Part shown: positions 24,756 through 32,499 of the stretch, piece after piece
How the letters are laid out: every line of letters begins with the position of its first letter
How positions within the stretch are numbered: position 1 is the stretch's first letter
Source: Taibaiella sp.
GTDB taxonomy: Bacteria > Bacteroidota > Bacteroidia > Chitinophagales > Chitinophagaceae
Direction of reading: 5' to 3'
Length of the DNA stretch: 64,000 nucleotides
Assembly: GCA_019638495.1 (NCBI GenBank)
Contig: JAHBTQ010000011.1
Span: 24,258 to 88,257 of the forward strand
Program-made: the position numbers and the translations under genes
Notes under the pieces: model-generated
What the model was told of the DNA's origin: nothing
The model's input: the letters and a program-made list of their open reading frames with translations, nothing else
Databases searched by the model: none

Positions 24756-25262
24756 TTGCAGCTGCGGGGATTGAAACCGGATCTAACACACTGGGAGCGG
24801 GACGCTAAAGAGCACCAGAAGGCGTATAAGCGAATGCTGGAAAAAGGCAACCGCAACAAAATGTTGCGCCAACTGCCGGAGCTTCACGAGGAGGCGTTTA
24901 GTAAAATTGATTGCCTGAGCTGTGCCCGTTGCTGCAAAAATCATTCGCCCCGTTTTAAGCAGCCAGATATAAAGCGCATAGCCAAAGTGCTGCGTATAAA
25001 AGAGGGTGAACTGGTGGAGCGCTACCTGAAGCTGGATGAGGATGGCGACTATGTGACACAACGAGGTCCATGCCCCTTCCTGGCAGAGGACAATACCTGT
25101 AACATTTATGACGATAGGCCGAGCGATTGTGCACGGTACCCCTATACCGACGAGGATGTGCTGCTGAAGCGTGTGCAACTAACGCTGAAAAATGCCACTG
25201 TGTGCCCGGCAACATTTTATGTGTTGGAGCGGCTCAGAATGACAACCCCAAACCCTGCCTGA
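24756..25262 (+). CDS. YkgJ-type cysteine-cluster protein
   Basis: A 168-residue protein with the zinc/iron-chelating CxxCxxCC cluster (DCLSCARCCKNHSPRF), then GPCPFLAEDNTCNIYDDRPS and DCARYPY, the usual seven-to-eight cysteine arrangement of the YkgJ / Fe-S-oxidoreductase family. Function not known; a metal-binding role is inferred. Starts at TTG (24756) with a long charged N-terminal helix; a later ATG at 24834 would still keep the whole cysteine cluster. Confidence 0.85.
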   Translation: MQLRGLKPDLTHWERDAKEHQKAYKRMLEKGNRNKMLRQLPELHEEAFSKIDCLSCARCCKNHSPRFKQPDIKRIAKVLRIKEGELVERYLKLDEDGDYVTQRGPCPFLAEDNTCNIYDDRPSDCARYPYTDEDVLLKRVQLTLKNATVCPATFYVLERLRMTTPNPA

Positions 25263-25330
25263 CGGCAGGCGGGCCCTAAAGGGGCTCTACACCCCAAACC
25301 CTGCCTACGGCAGGCAGGCCCTAAAGGGGC
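25246..25330. repeat. Two tandem copies of a 40-bp CCCCAAACCCTGCC..CCCTAAAGGGGC repeat
   Basis: Copy 1 at 25246-25285 (overlapping the end of the preceding gene) and copy 2 at 25292-25330. Each has a CTGCC..GGCAG stem and a CCCTAAAGGG near-palindrome. A fragment (ATTCCCC) follows. They may serve as a bidirectional terminator between convergent genes. Confidence 0.8.
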
Positions 25331-25361
25331 ATTCCCCATGTATTGGTGGCGGGATTTGGTA

Positions 25362-26114
25362 TCACCCCGGCTGGTTTGCGTCAGGGGATTCTGTTTCCAT
25401 CAGGTCGCGGATTACTACCGAGGCGAGGGTAGCACCGAATGTGGCTGGCAGGTAAGAAATAGTACCATAGGCCGACTTTTTGAAATTAGAGCCATCGGTG
25501 AGCATCAATGATTCCTTTATTGGCTCCTCAGGTGAAAACGCCACCTTAATACCCTTGCGGATACCGCTATCTTTAAGCTGCTTGCGTATCTGCTGGGCAA
25601 AGGGGCAATTGTAGGTCTTGGAGATGTCTACCACCTGCAGTTTTGTGGGGTCTAGCTTCGCGCCGGCGCCCATGGAGCTCACAATGCGCATGCCGCGCTC
25701 ATAAGCGGCCCGGAGAAACGTGAGTTTTGGTGTGATGCTGTCAATAGCGTCGACCACATAGTCGGGATTGCCGGCCAGCATGCTTTCTACACGTTCGGGA
25801 CGAACGAATTCATTGATGACGTTCAGTTTTATTTCCGGGTTTATCTGCCTCAATCTATCTGCCATCAATTCTACCTTGCTCATACCATGCGTAGTGGCCA
25901 GTGCAGGCAGTTGACGGTTGCGGTTGCTAGGGTCTACCACATCACCGTCTATGATGGTCATCTCACCAATACCGGAGCGGGCAATAAACTCTGCCGCAAA
26001 GGAGCCCACGCCTCCCATGCCTACTACCAGCACATGTGCATTCATGAGGCGTTCCAGTTTTTCACGGCCTATAAGCAGTTCTGTACGCGATAGCCATTTA
26101 GTATCTGTCATCAT
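25362..26114 (-). CDS. tcdA: tRNA threonylcarbamoyladenosine dehydratase
   Basis: ThiF/E1-like enzyme that cyclises t6A37 of tRNA to ct6A with ATP. A 250-residue protein with the nucleotide-binding loop VLVVGMGGVGSFAAEFIARS, IIDGDVVDPSNRNRQLPA (Arg/Asp adenylation motif) and YVVDAIDSITPKLTFL. The C-terminal part IKVAFSPEEPIKESL ... ISYLPATFGATLASVVI is typical of TcdA rather than ThiF or MoeB. Overlaps the downstream end of tatD by 4 bp (translational coupling). Confidence 0.93.
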   Translation of the reverse strand: MMTDTKWLSRTELLIGREKLERLMNAHVLVVGMGGVGSFAAEFIARSGIGEMTIIDGDVVDPSNRNRQLPALATTHGMSKVELMADRLRQINPEIKLNVINEFVRPERVESMLAGNPDYVVDAIDSITPKLTFLRAAYERGMRIVSSMGAGAKLDPTKLQVVDISKTYNCPFAQQIRKQLKDSGIRKGIKVAFSPEEPIKESLMLTDGSNFKKSAYGTISYLPATFGATLASVVIRDLMETESPDANQPG

Positions 26115-26752
26115 CGGTTGAAGACGGTTTTGTAGTTTTTTTGGAGCTGCAAAATAAGTTGTTCTTCCGTAGTTCTACGAATCTCGGCGGCGGCGGCATA
26201 GATGTGCCGTATGTCTTGCGCTGATTGGTCTGTTTCCAGGAAGAATTGGTTGCCCGGCACCGACTTAAAGGTATCTATGGCCGGGCCGCCATTGAGCAGG
26301 GTAGCGCCGAATGAAAGATAGTAGCCGTGATTTAGCAGTTGCTCTGCCAGTTGCGGGCTCTTGTTGAAGCCGTGGAAGATAACAGGCACTGTCACTTTGT
26401 GCTCTGACAGCAGCTGCATCACCTCCTCATAGGCACGTACACAGTGTATTATGAGTGGCTTATTCAGTTCCTGCGCCAGCCCTATTTGTCTGCTGAATGC
26501 TTTTGTCTGCAGGTGCCAGTCGGTAGGGGTGACCTTGTCGAGGCCACACTCGCCTATGGCAATGACATTTGGTTTCATAGCTGCCTCTTGCAACTGTTGC
26601 CAGCGGGTTTCGATATCGTCCAGGTACCAGGGATGGAGGCCCACAGAGCAGGGGGTATTATCACTGGCCGTGCGGAAGTGTTCATAGAGACTCACTACCG
26701 AATGTACATCCGGGGATGGGTTGGGATGGTGTGTGTGAATGTCGATGTACAT
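26111..26752 (-). CDS. TatD-family metal-dependent hydrolase
   Basis: A 213-residue amidohydrolase-fold protein starting MYIDIHTHHPN (metal-binding HxH). It has CSVGLHPWYLD, IGECGLDK, PLIIHCVRAYEEV, VIFHGF and FFLETDQSAQD (final Asp). TatD proteins are 3'-5' exonucleases/hydrolases; at 213 residues this is shorter than E. coli TatD (about 260). ATG at 26752 is chosen because the residues before the HxH strand do not match the family and a -7 box lies 4 nt upstream. Confidence 0.88.
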   Translation of the reverse strand: MYIDIHTHHPNPSPDVHSVVSLYEHFRTASDNTPCSVGLHPWYLDDIETRWQQLQEAAMKPNVIAIGECGLDKVTPTDWHLQTKAFSRQIGLAQELNKPLIIHCVRAYEEVMQLLSEHKVTVPVIFHGFNKSPQLAEQLLNHGYYLSFGATLLNGGPAIDTFKSVPGNQFFLETDQSAQDIRHIYAAAAEIRRTTEEQLILQLQKNYKTVFNR

Positions 26753-26756
26753 AGGG

Positions 26757-26764
26757 CAAAGGTA
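26757..26764 (-). promoter_or_regulatory. -7 box immediately upstream of tatD
   Basis: TACCTTTG on the minus strand, only 4 nt before the ATG at 26752, so the transcript would start at or near the start codon. Confidence 0.5.
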
Positions 26765-26816
26765 AGCTGTGGGAGCGGGGAGCGAAAGAGCGGGTGTGGG
26801 AAGTGGTGGGTACCGG

Positions 26817-26849
26817 AGGTGTCCCACACTTTTGAAGTGTGGGACACCT
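26817..26849. repeat. REP-like 33-bp palindrome, left copy
   Basis: Half-site AGGTGTCCCACACTT, loop TTG, perfect inverted half-site. It is the exact reverse complement of the copy at 27483-27515. Confidence 0.93.
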
Positions 26850-26875
26850 GTGCGGATTTAGCTATTTTTGATATA

Positions 26876-27466
26876 GTGGAGTTCAAAGCGAATAACATCT
26901 ATCACGTTTACAATCGTGGCAACAATCGGCAGAACATCTTTCTGAAGGAACGCAATTATGTTTACTTCCTTGAAAAGACGCGGAAATATGTAGCTCCCGT
27001 TTGCGACATCTTTGCGTATGTGCTTATGCCGAATCATTTCCACTTCCTCATTCATGCTGACGAGCGGACAGAGGCTACAATTGCCAAACCAACTATCACA
27101 AGAACGGCTCTCAGTGAGGCATTCAGATTATTACTAAGTTCATACTCCAAAGGAATTAACAAGCAGGAGGGCTGGACTGGTAACCTGATACAGCAGAAGA
27201 CAAAGGCCAAGATGGTATTTGAGGCTGAAGTAAATGACCTGCAATACGCAACTTCATGTTTCCATTACATACATCAGAATCCCCTGCGAGCAGGCCTGGT
27301 AAGCAGGATGGAGGATTGGCATTATTCTTCTTACCGCGACTATGCAGGCCTGCGCAATGGGAGCCTGCCCAACCGTGCCATGGCGGTTGAGAAGCTGTGC
27401 CTGCCGATTGAGGATATCACCCGGCAGAAAGAGCTGAAAGATGATTCGCTGAAGAATATCTGGTAA
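26876..27466 (+). CDS. REP-associated tyrosine transposase (Y1_Tnp, IS200-like)
   Basis: A 196-residue single-strand DNA transposase of the HUH class. It begins with the RAYT signature NIYHVYNRGNNRQNIFL. It has the HUH motif in VLMPNHFHFLIH and a downstream segment YIHQNPLRAGLV with SSYRDYAG typical of the family. The catalytic tyrosine is probably in the SSYSKGINKQ segment. The start is GTG at 26876, since the long in-frame extension upstream overlaps tatD on the other strand and carries the palindrome. No TnpB is present. Confidence 0.92.
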   Translation: MEFKANNIYHVYNRGNNRQNIFLKERNYVYFLEKTRKYVAPVCDIFAYVLMPNHFHFLIHADERTEATIAKPTITRTALSEAFRLLLSSYSKGINKQEGWTGNLIQQKTKAKMVFEAEVNDLQYATSCFHYIHQNPLRAGLVSRMEDWHYSSYRDYAGLRNGSLPNRAMAVEKLCLPIEDITRQKELKDDSLKNIW

Positions 27467-27482
27467 ACAGGGGTGTTCCCAG

Positions 27483-27515
27483 AGGTGTCCCACACTTCAA
27501 AAGTGTGGGACACCT
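27483..27515. repeat. REP-like 33-bp palindrome, right copy
   Basis: Same half-site AGGTGTCCCACACTT with loop CAA. It ends 4 bp before the stop of the TonB receptor gene, so it may also terminate that transcript. Confidence 0.93.
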
Positions 27516-27518
27516 TGC

Positions 27519-29924
27519 TTATAACCTCACCTGCAACGTCACATAATAGTTCCTGATGTCGGCGGGGAGGATGCCGGGGCCGGGGTAGCCGTCGGCGCGG
27601 CGGGTGAAGTATTTGGCATCTGTAAGGTTGTTGATGCCGGTGAAGAGGGTGATCATGCGCCAGTTGTAGCTAAGGCTGAGGTCCATGACGCTGAATGCGG
27701 GAATGGCACCGTCTACGGCCGTGGGGGTTATCTCGGTATTGGTGGCGTCTGAGTATTGTTTTGCCTGCCAGGAGAACTGGTAAGTGACATTCCACCGGGT
27801 GGTGCCTGTGGAGAGGCCGGTGCGGAAGAGGATGGGCGGCACATTCTCCACCAGCTTATCGGCAATGGCAGTGTTGCTGGTGTTGATGTAGCGGGCATCT
27901 ATAAACGAGAGGTTGGTATAGACGTTCAGCTTGTAGCGCGACTTGCCGCCGGTGGCTGCCTTTATCACATCTCCCTCCAGCAGAAACTCAAGGCCCAGGT
28001 TGCGACTGTCAGATACATTGGTGCGCAGGCGATAGGTCATGAAGTTGGAGTCCTTTGCAAAGACCGAGCCAATGCGGTCGTTGTACTTTAGGTAGAACAG
28101 GCTGGCATCGGTATAGAGCCATCCGCCGAAGTTGCCCCGGAAGCCGAGGTCGGCATTGTAGCCGGTTTCGTCTTTGAGGGCCGGGTCTACGCGGGCGTTG
28201 GAGTTTACCACGCGAAAGTCGTTGAAGTTGATGGAGCGGTAATTCTGGGAGATGTTGGCATATAGCTCTGTGCCATTGCCAAACTTCCACGCAGAGCCGA
28301 TGCCCAGAAGGGTGAAGGAACGGGGACTTGACTTGCTCTCCTGTATCTTCTCCGGGGCTATGAAGATGTTCTGCTTGTAGTAGTAACCATCTGCTTTAGT
28401 ATCGATATACTCAAAGCGGATGCCGGGCGTGATGTGCCAGTGGTCATTGAGCTGGAAAATGTTCTCGGCAAAGGCGGCATAGTTGAGGCCGGGGAAGTTG
28501 TAGTTTGACTTATCGGGCTCGGGGCCGTTAAAAGAGAAGTCGGCACCTGTTCCGGGGCTGGCCGCGCCCTGCTTGCGAATGGTGAGACCATTGTAGTAGC
28601 GGGTGCCTACGAGCACGGTGCTGCGCTTGTCGCCGATAAGTTTGTACTGGTGAATGAAGCGAAGCTCTGAGCCGAAGTTGTTGTAGCGGTCGTAGAGATA
28701 GTCGCGTGGGCCACCATTGTCCGGGCGATTTATATAGTCCAGGATGCCGAGCGCCTCGCGGCCACCCTGCAGGGTATAGTTGCGCCAGTTGAGCCTGGTA
28801 TATTCATTGATGTGGTAGTCGGCGCTGAGGCTGATGAGATTCCAGTCTACCCGGAACCAGTTGCGCGCGCGGACGGACTGAGAAGCATCGGCAGCGAACT
28901 GGGCATCTGTGAGGCCGCCGGGCTGCTGTGCCAGGTACTTCATGAGGGTGTATTCGCCGGTAAACTTCAGCCGGGTGCTGGCGTTCCAAGCTATATGAGC
29001 GTAGGCGTTGTGCTGGTCATAGTGGCTGTTGGGCCGCCAGCTATCGCCGGTCTTAAACTGGTAGAAGGCGTAGTAATTGACTTTCTTGTTGGCGATGGTG
29101 CCGCCAATGCTATTGAAGGAGTTAAAGAAACCCCAGGAGCCATAAGACTGGCGGGTAGTGAACTCTGCCTTCTTGTCCTTGGGGCCCTCCTTCATAATGA
29201 AGTTGATTAGGCCGCCGAACTGCGGACCGTATTGCAGCGATGCCGCGCCACGGGTGATCTCGATACGCTCAACCGCCTCGGAAGATGGCGTGTAGTAACT
29301 CTCAGGGTAGCCAAGGGCATCTGCGCTGATGTCGTAGCCGTTCTGCCGCACGTTGAAGTTAGAAGAGCGGTTGGGGCTGAGGCCGCGACCGCCGATGCCA
29401 AGCTGCAGGCCGCCACGGTCGTACTCCCAGATGTTGAGGCCGGGCACGCGGGCATAGATCTGGCGAGTATTGTTGGTAGCGAGGTTTGCGTTGATGTTTT
29501 TGAGGTAGATGATCTCCGTTTTTTTGCCAGCGTTGATGGCGGTACCCGTGACATCGCGCATGCGGCCGGCGGCATTATCGCTTTTCTTAGCGGTGACGGT
29601 AACTTCTTTCAGGCCCTTGGTCTTGGGCTTGAGCACGTTAATGTCGAGGTCCAGGTTTTTGGTACCCAGCACTATGGACATGTGGTAGTCGTCCTGCCCG
29701 CTGACGGTGGCTGTGAGCTCGTAGGTGCCGGACGTCATTTTCGCAAAGCGGAAGTAACCGTTATCGTCGGTGGTGGTAGTGTGGGCGCCGGGTTCTATGG
29801 TGATGGTGGCAGTAGCAGGCTCGCTGCCCACGCGCACATGGCCGGAAATGGTGAATTGCTGCGCCCCGGCGAGGGAAGCGCAAAGTATAAGGATAACCGT
29901 ATTCAAAAATATTCTCCAGGTCAT
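27519..29924 (-). CDS. TonB-dependent outer-membrane receptor (FecA-like)
   Basis: An 801-residue receptor. Signal peptide (VILILCASLAGAQ), an N-terminal carboxypeptidase-regulatory-like domain (FTISGHVRVGSEPATATITI, about residues 23-105), a plug domain (VPGLNIWEYDRGGLQLGIGG, IEITRGAASLQYGPQFGGLI), and a 22-strand-type barrel ending NYYVTLQVRL. The plug resembles ferric-dicitrate type receptors. Its start overlaps the HTTM stop by one base (TAATG), so it is the last gene of the imelysin-HTTM-receptor unit. Ligand unknown; iron chelate or haem is inferred from the neighbours. Confidence 0.92.
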   Translation of the reverse strand: MTWRIFLNTVILILCASLAGAQQFTISGHVRVGSEPATATITIEPGAHTTTTDDNGYFRFAKMTSGTYELTATVSGQDDYHMSIVLGTKNLDLDINVLKPKTKGLKEVTVTAKKSDNAAGRMRDVTGTAINAGKKTEIIYLKNINANLATNNTRQIYARVPGLNIWEYDRGGLQLGIGGRGLSPNRSSNFNVRQNGYDISADALGYPESYYTPSSEAVERIEITRGAASLQYGPQFGGLINFIMKEGPKDKKAEFTTRQSYGSWGFFNSFNSIGGTIANKKVNYYAFYQFKTGDSWRPNSHYDQHNAYAHIAWNASTRLKFTGEYTLMKYLAQQPGGLTDAQFAADASQSVRARNWFRVDWNLISLSADYHINEYTRLNWRNYTLQGGREALGILDYINRPDNGGPRDYLYDRYNNFGSELRFIHQYKLIGDKRSTVLVGTRYYNGLTIRKQGAASPGTGADFSFNGPEPDKSNYNFPGLNYAAFAENIFQLNDHWHITPGIRFEYIDTKADGYYYKQNIFIAPEKIQESKSSPRSFTLLGIGSAWKFGNGTELYANISQNYRSINFNDFRVVNSNARVDPALKDETGYNADLGFRGNFGGWLYTDASLFYLKYNDRIGSVFAKDSNFMTYRLRTNVSDSRNLGLEFLLEGDVIKAATGGKSRYKLNVYTNLSFIDARYINTSNTAIADKLVENVPPILFRTGLSTGTTRWNVTYQFSWQAKQYSDATNTEITPTAVDGAIPAFSVMDLSLSYNWRMITLFTGINNLTDAKYFTRRADGYPGPGILPADIRNYYVTLQVRL

Positions 29925-31294
29925 TATTGCTCTTTATAGGGTAGCACCCAACTGTAGTGATTCCAGCCAAGGGGCTGTGCTGCAAGGTTTACGGTGGTGT
30001 CTATGAACAGTTGCGACCGCTGACCATTCAGCGCCACATAAACCTCGCCATACACTCCGGGGTTTTCTACGCCCCGCTCCCTGTAACGGGCTGCAAGGTA
30101 GTGCGCATATCGCAAAATGAGGTCGGGTTGGGTGCTCATCATCTTTTCCTGTATGGGGGTGAGGAACTCCCGGTTGTTCACCTCGTAGGATTTGCCGGAG
30201 GCGGTATCGCGGATGGTGAAGTAGGTGCTGCCTGATTTTTCCATGAGCATAACCCGCCATGAGAAGCGAAAGCCCTGCTCATGCCAGAATAGCTTGCCGG
30301 GATAAAGGACGTAGCGGAAGGGCAGCAACAACTGGATGGCGATGAATATGTAAACGGCGTAGCGTAGTGCGGTTGGGTGAAGGTAGGTGTATGGTGCGGG
30401 GCTTGCCACAGGCGAGTAGCCGGGCAGGTAGCTCAACAGCTTTTCATGAAACGATGCTGAGAAGAAGATGAGGCTACAGGTCATCATTACATACGGGAAC
30501 ACGCCAATCATAGGGAAGAAGATGGCGGTGGCGGTGTGGAAGATGATGACAAACAGGTAGGCAAATTTGCGGGTGCGGGGGTAGATGAGGAAGAATGCGA
30601 TAAAGAGGTCGTAAAACGCACCGAACCAGGAGAAGAGGTAAGCTACCCAAGTCTCGTACATCATCGGACCCACGATGGGCAGGTGCGTCTTGGCCGGCAG
30701 CCATATGCGCATGGGGATGGCGTGCAGCATCCAGTCGGGATTCAGCTTGGCTACACCGGCAAAGAAGTAGACACAAGCCATCTGGAAGCGAAGCAGGTTG
30801 ATGGTCCATGCGGGGACGAGGCTGCGGGTTATGGATGGGCGTAGGCGGACATCGGAGGAATAGGCTGCATTAGCCGGTAGCCATATCATGATGAAGGAGA
30901 CGAGGCTGATGAAGTAGTAGTGATTGAGATAGGTAGTAACATCAAGCAGCTCTACGTAGGTGAAGGCGAGGAAGAAGAAGGTGATGGACAGGCGGTAGAG
31001 GAAGCCGAAAGTGACAAACAATGCAGACAGTCCCAGCAATGCAAACAGGGCGTGCATGCCGAAACTCCCCATGGGGTGTACCCAATCGAACCCCATGTAG
31101 GTGAAGTGGAACGGCGGGTCTACATAGACAGAGGTAATCCAGCCGCGGAGCCAGAAGCGTGCGATGCTGAAGAACATAAGCAGGCCAAAGACGATGCGGA
31201 AGGTGACAAGCGGGGCAATAGAAACCGGACCACCGGAAAATATCGCAGCAAAGCCGCCGGCCCTGCCCGGTCCGTTATTTTTAGTCACCGTCAT
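29924..31294 (-). CDS. HTTM-domain (vitamin K-dependent gamma-carboxylase-like) membrane protein
   Basis: A 456-residue polytopic membrane protein with about 8 helices. The region VTFRIVFGLLMFFSIARFWL ... YLNHYYFISLVSFIMIWLPA and QMACVYFFAGVAKLNPDWML matches the HTTM family, whose founding member is the vertebrate vitamin K-dependent gamma-carboxylase. A C-terminal soluble domain of about 120 residues follows. Overlaps the imelysin gene by 14 bp and the receptor gene by 1 bp, so the three are translationally coupled. Bacterial HTTM proteins have no proven reaction. Confidence 0.88.
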   Translation of the reverse strand: MTVTKNNGPGRAGGFAAIFSGGPVSIAPLVTFRIVFGLLMFFSIARFWLRGWITSVYVDPPFHFTYMGFDWVHPMGSFGMHALFALLGLSALFVTFGFLYRLSITFFFLAFTYVELLDVTTYLNHYYFISLVSFIMIWLPANAAYSSDVRLRPSITRSLVPAWTINLLRFQMACVYFFAGVAKLNPDWMLHAIPMRIWLPAKTHLPIVGPMMYETWVAYLFSWFGAFYDLFIAFFLIYPRTRKFAYLFVIIFHTATAIFFPMIGVFPYVMMTCSLIFFSASFHEKLLSYLPGYSPVASPAPYTYLHPTALRYAVYIFIAIQLLLPFRYVLYPGKLFWHEQGFRFSWRVMLMEKSGSTYFTIRDTASGKSYEVNNREFLTPIQEKMMSTQPDLILRYAHYLAARYRERGVENPGVYGEVYVALNGQRSQLFIDTTVNLAAQPLGWNHYSWVLPYKEQ

Positions 31295-32405
31295 TGTCGG
31301 TAAAGGTAATCTGAACGGCAGTGGCAGAGGCTACATCTGTCTTGAGCAGTGTGAGTAGTTTCTGTATCTCTTTGTAGGCTGCATCGACCTCGGTAGGGTT
31401 TGCAGTGAAGGCTGCAGAAAGTGAACCCGGGATGGCCTTTACTTTGGCAATAGTCATATCAAACTGAGCCAGCACATCTGTATTCAGTGCGTCCTGTTTC
31501 AGCGAAACGAGGTAGTCATCTATGCCCAGGCCTCCCCCACCAGTGTAGGAATCCTTAAGTGCTGCGATGCTCATCTCTGCCAGCTCTTTGGAAATACCTG
31601 CATAGTAACCTTCGCATTTGGTAGCAAACACGGTTCCGTTAGACTGCTTGCCGAATGGCCAGCCGATGCGCGGGCCCTTGACCATATCGAGTTGGTAAGC
31701 CAGTTGGTTTACGATGTTGCCGATGGGGCTGCCCACATTGGTTTGGGTGTTGCCCACAAATGTGGTCCGGTAAGCGGTCCAGTTGTTTATCACACCATCT
31801 ACCAGGTCTTTCATGCGGCTTACGAGGTCGCCGAGGTATTTGGCACGGGCGGTATTGCCCGTCATCCTGGAAATGGCATCAGACGAGAATGCGAGGTAGC
31901 CAATAGCGCCAAAGCCCTGGGCATAGAGGTTGCTGCGCGACACGGTAGTGAGGTTGTAAGAGCCGGAGGAGATATTACTTTCTATTGTGGCGGTGTCTAC
32001 AGAAAAGCCGGTAAGCTCGCCGGCGGTGGTAAAGCTATAGTCAAGCCCGCCGGAATAGTTGAGGTACACATCCAGCAAGGCTGTTTCTGCCGGGCCGAAC
32101 TGGAAAGGCGCAATTATCTCGTACTGGAGGTAAGCGTCTTTGTAAGCTGAAAGAAGGGCAGACTGAGTAGCAGACGAAGGGGTAGCGGCATAGGAATCGG
32201 ACGCGGATTTCAGTGCGGCTACTTTCTCCCGCATATTGAGGTATCGTATCGCTATTACATTATCGGCATAGTTAGTGAGCATGGCCGATTTGTCAAACCC
32301 ATCCGTGGGATTGGTTTGTGTATTGTCTGTTGGTTTGCGGCAACCCCAGAAAACAGCCGATGCTGCGATGAGGCAAGTTGCTATCAGTACTCCTGTCTTT
32401 TTCAC
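31281..32405 (-). CDS. Imelysin-like (peptidase M75 family) lipoprotein
   Basis: A 374-residue lipoprotein (lipobox VFWGC, Cys22) with an all-helical imelysin-like fold: YLQYEIIAPFQFGPAETALL and RIGWPFGKQSNGTV are typical. I do not see the GxHxxE motif of classical imelysins, so a modified metal site is likely. In Bacteroidota such proteins are iron-regulated and sit next to HTTM and TonB-receptor genes, as here. The start is GTG at 32405, only 5 nt after a -7 promoter box. Confidence 0.82.
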   Translation of the reverse strand: MKKTGVLIATCLIAASAVFWGCRKPTDNTQTNPTDGFDKSAMLTNYADNVIAIRYLNMREKVAALKSASDSYAATPSSATQSALLSAYKDAYLQYEIIAPFQFGPAETALLDVYLNYSGGLDYSFTTAGELTGFSVDTATIESNISSGSYNLTTVSRSNLYAQGFGAIGYLAFSSDAISRMTGNTARAKYLGDLVSRMKDLVDGVINNWTAYRTTFVGNTQTNVGSPIGNIVNQLAYQLDMVKGPRIGWPFGKQSNGTVFATKCEGYYAGISKELAEMSIAALKDSYTGGGGLGIDDYLVSLKQDALNTDVLAQFDMTIAKVKAIPGSLSAAFTANPTEVDAAYKEIQKLLTLLKTDVASATAVQITFTDNDGD

Positions 32406-32410
32406 GGGCG

Positions 32411-32418
32411 CAAAGGTA
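32411..32418 (-). promoter_or_regulatory. -7 box immediately upstream of the imelysin gene
   Basis: TACCTTTG on the minus strand, 5 nt before the GTG start. It would give a leaderless transcript for imelysin-HTTM-receptor, separate from the DUF4856 gene upstream. Confidence 0.5.
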
Positions 32419-32443
32419 AAAATGATGAATTAATTAATTCGGA

Positions 32444-32473
32444 ACGCTCGTCACCCGCGCGGGCGACGAGCGT
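32444..32473 (-). terminator. Hairpin after the DUF4856 gene
   Basis: Near-perfect 14-bp stem ACGCTCGTC..CCCG / CGGG..GACGAGCGT with one mismatch, 26 bp past the DUF4856 stop. On the minus strand a short A/T tract (AATTAATTAATTC) follows. It separates DUF4856 from the imelysin unit. Confidence 0.75.
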
Positions 32474-32499
32474 CATATTATTGTCAATGTTTATCAGGC

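Larger units (their letters stand above)
26817..27515 (+). mobile_element. RAYT element: Y1 transposase between inverted REP palindromes
   Basis: The transposase gene 26876-27466 is bracketed by two identical 33-bp palindromes in opposite orientation (told apart by their TTG / CAA loops). It sits between the start of tatD and the end of the TonB receptor gene without interrupting either. This is the normal layout of REP-associated tyrosine transposases. Confidence 0.85.

Noticed and set aside
26444..26875. Long N-terminal extension of the transposase frame
   Set aside because: It overlaps tatD and passes through the REP palindrome; the family start is at the GTG at 26876.
29232..29939. 235-codon frame opposite the TonB receptor gene
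   Set aside because: Antisense shadow in a high-bias gene; no start signal.
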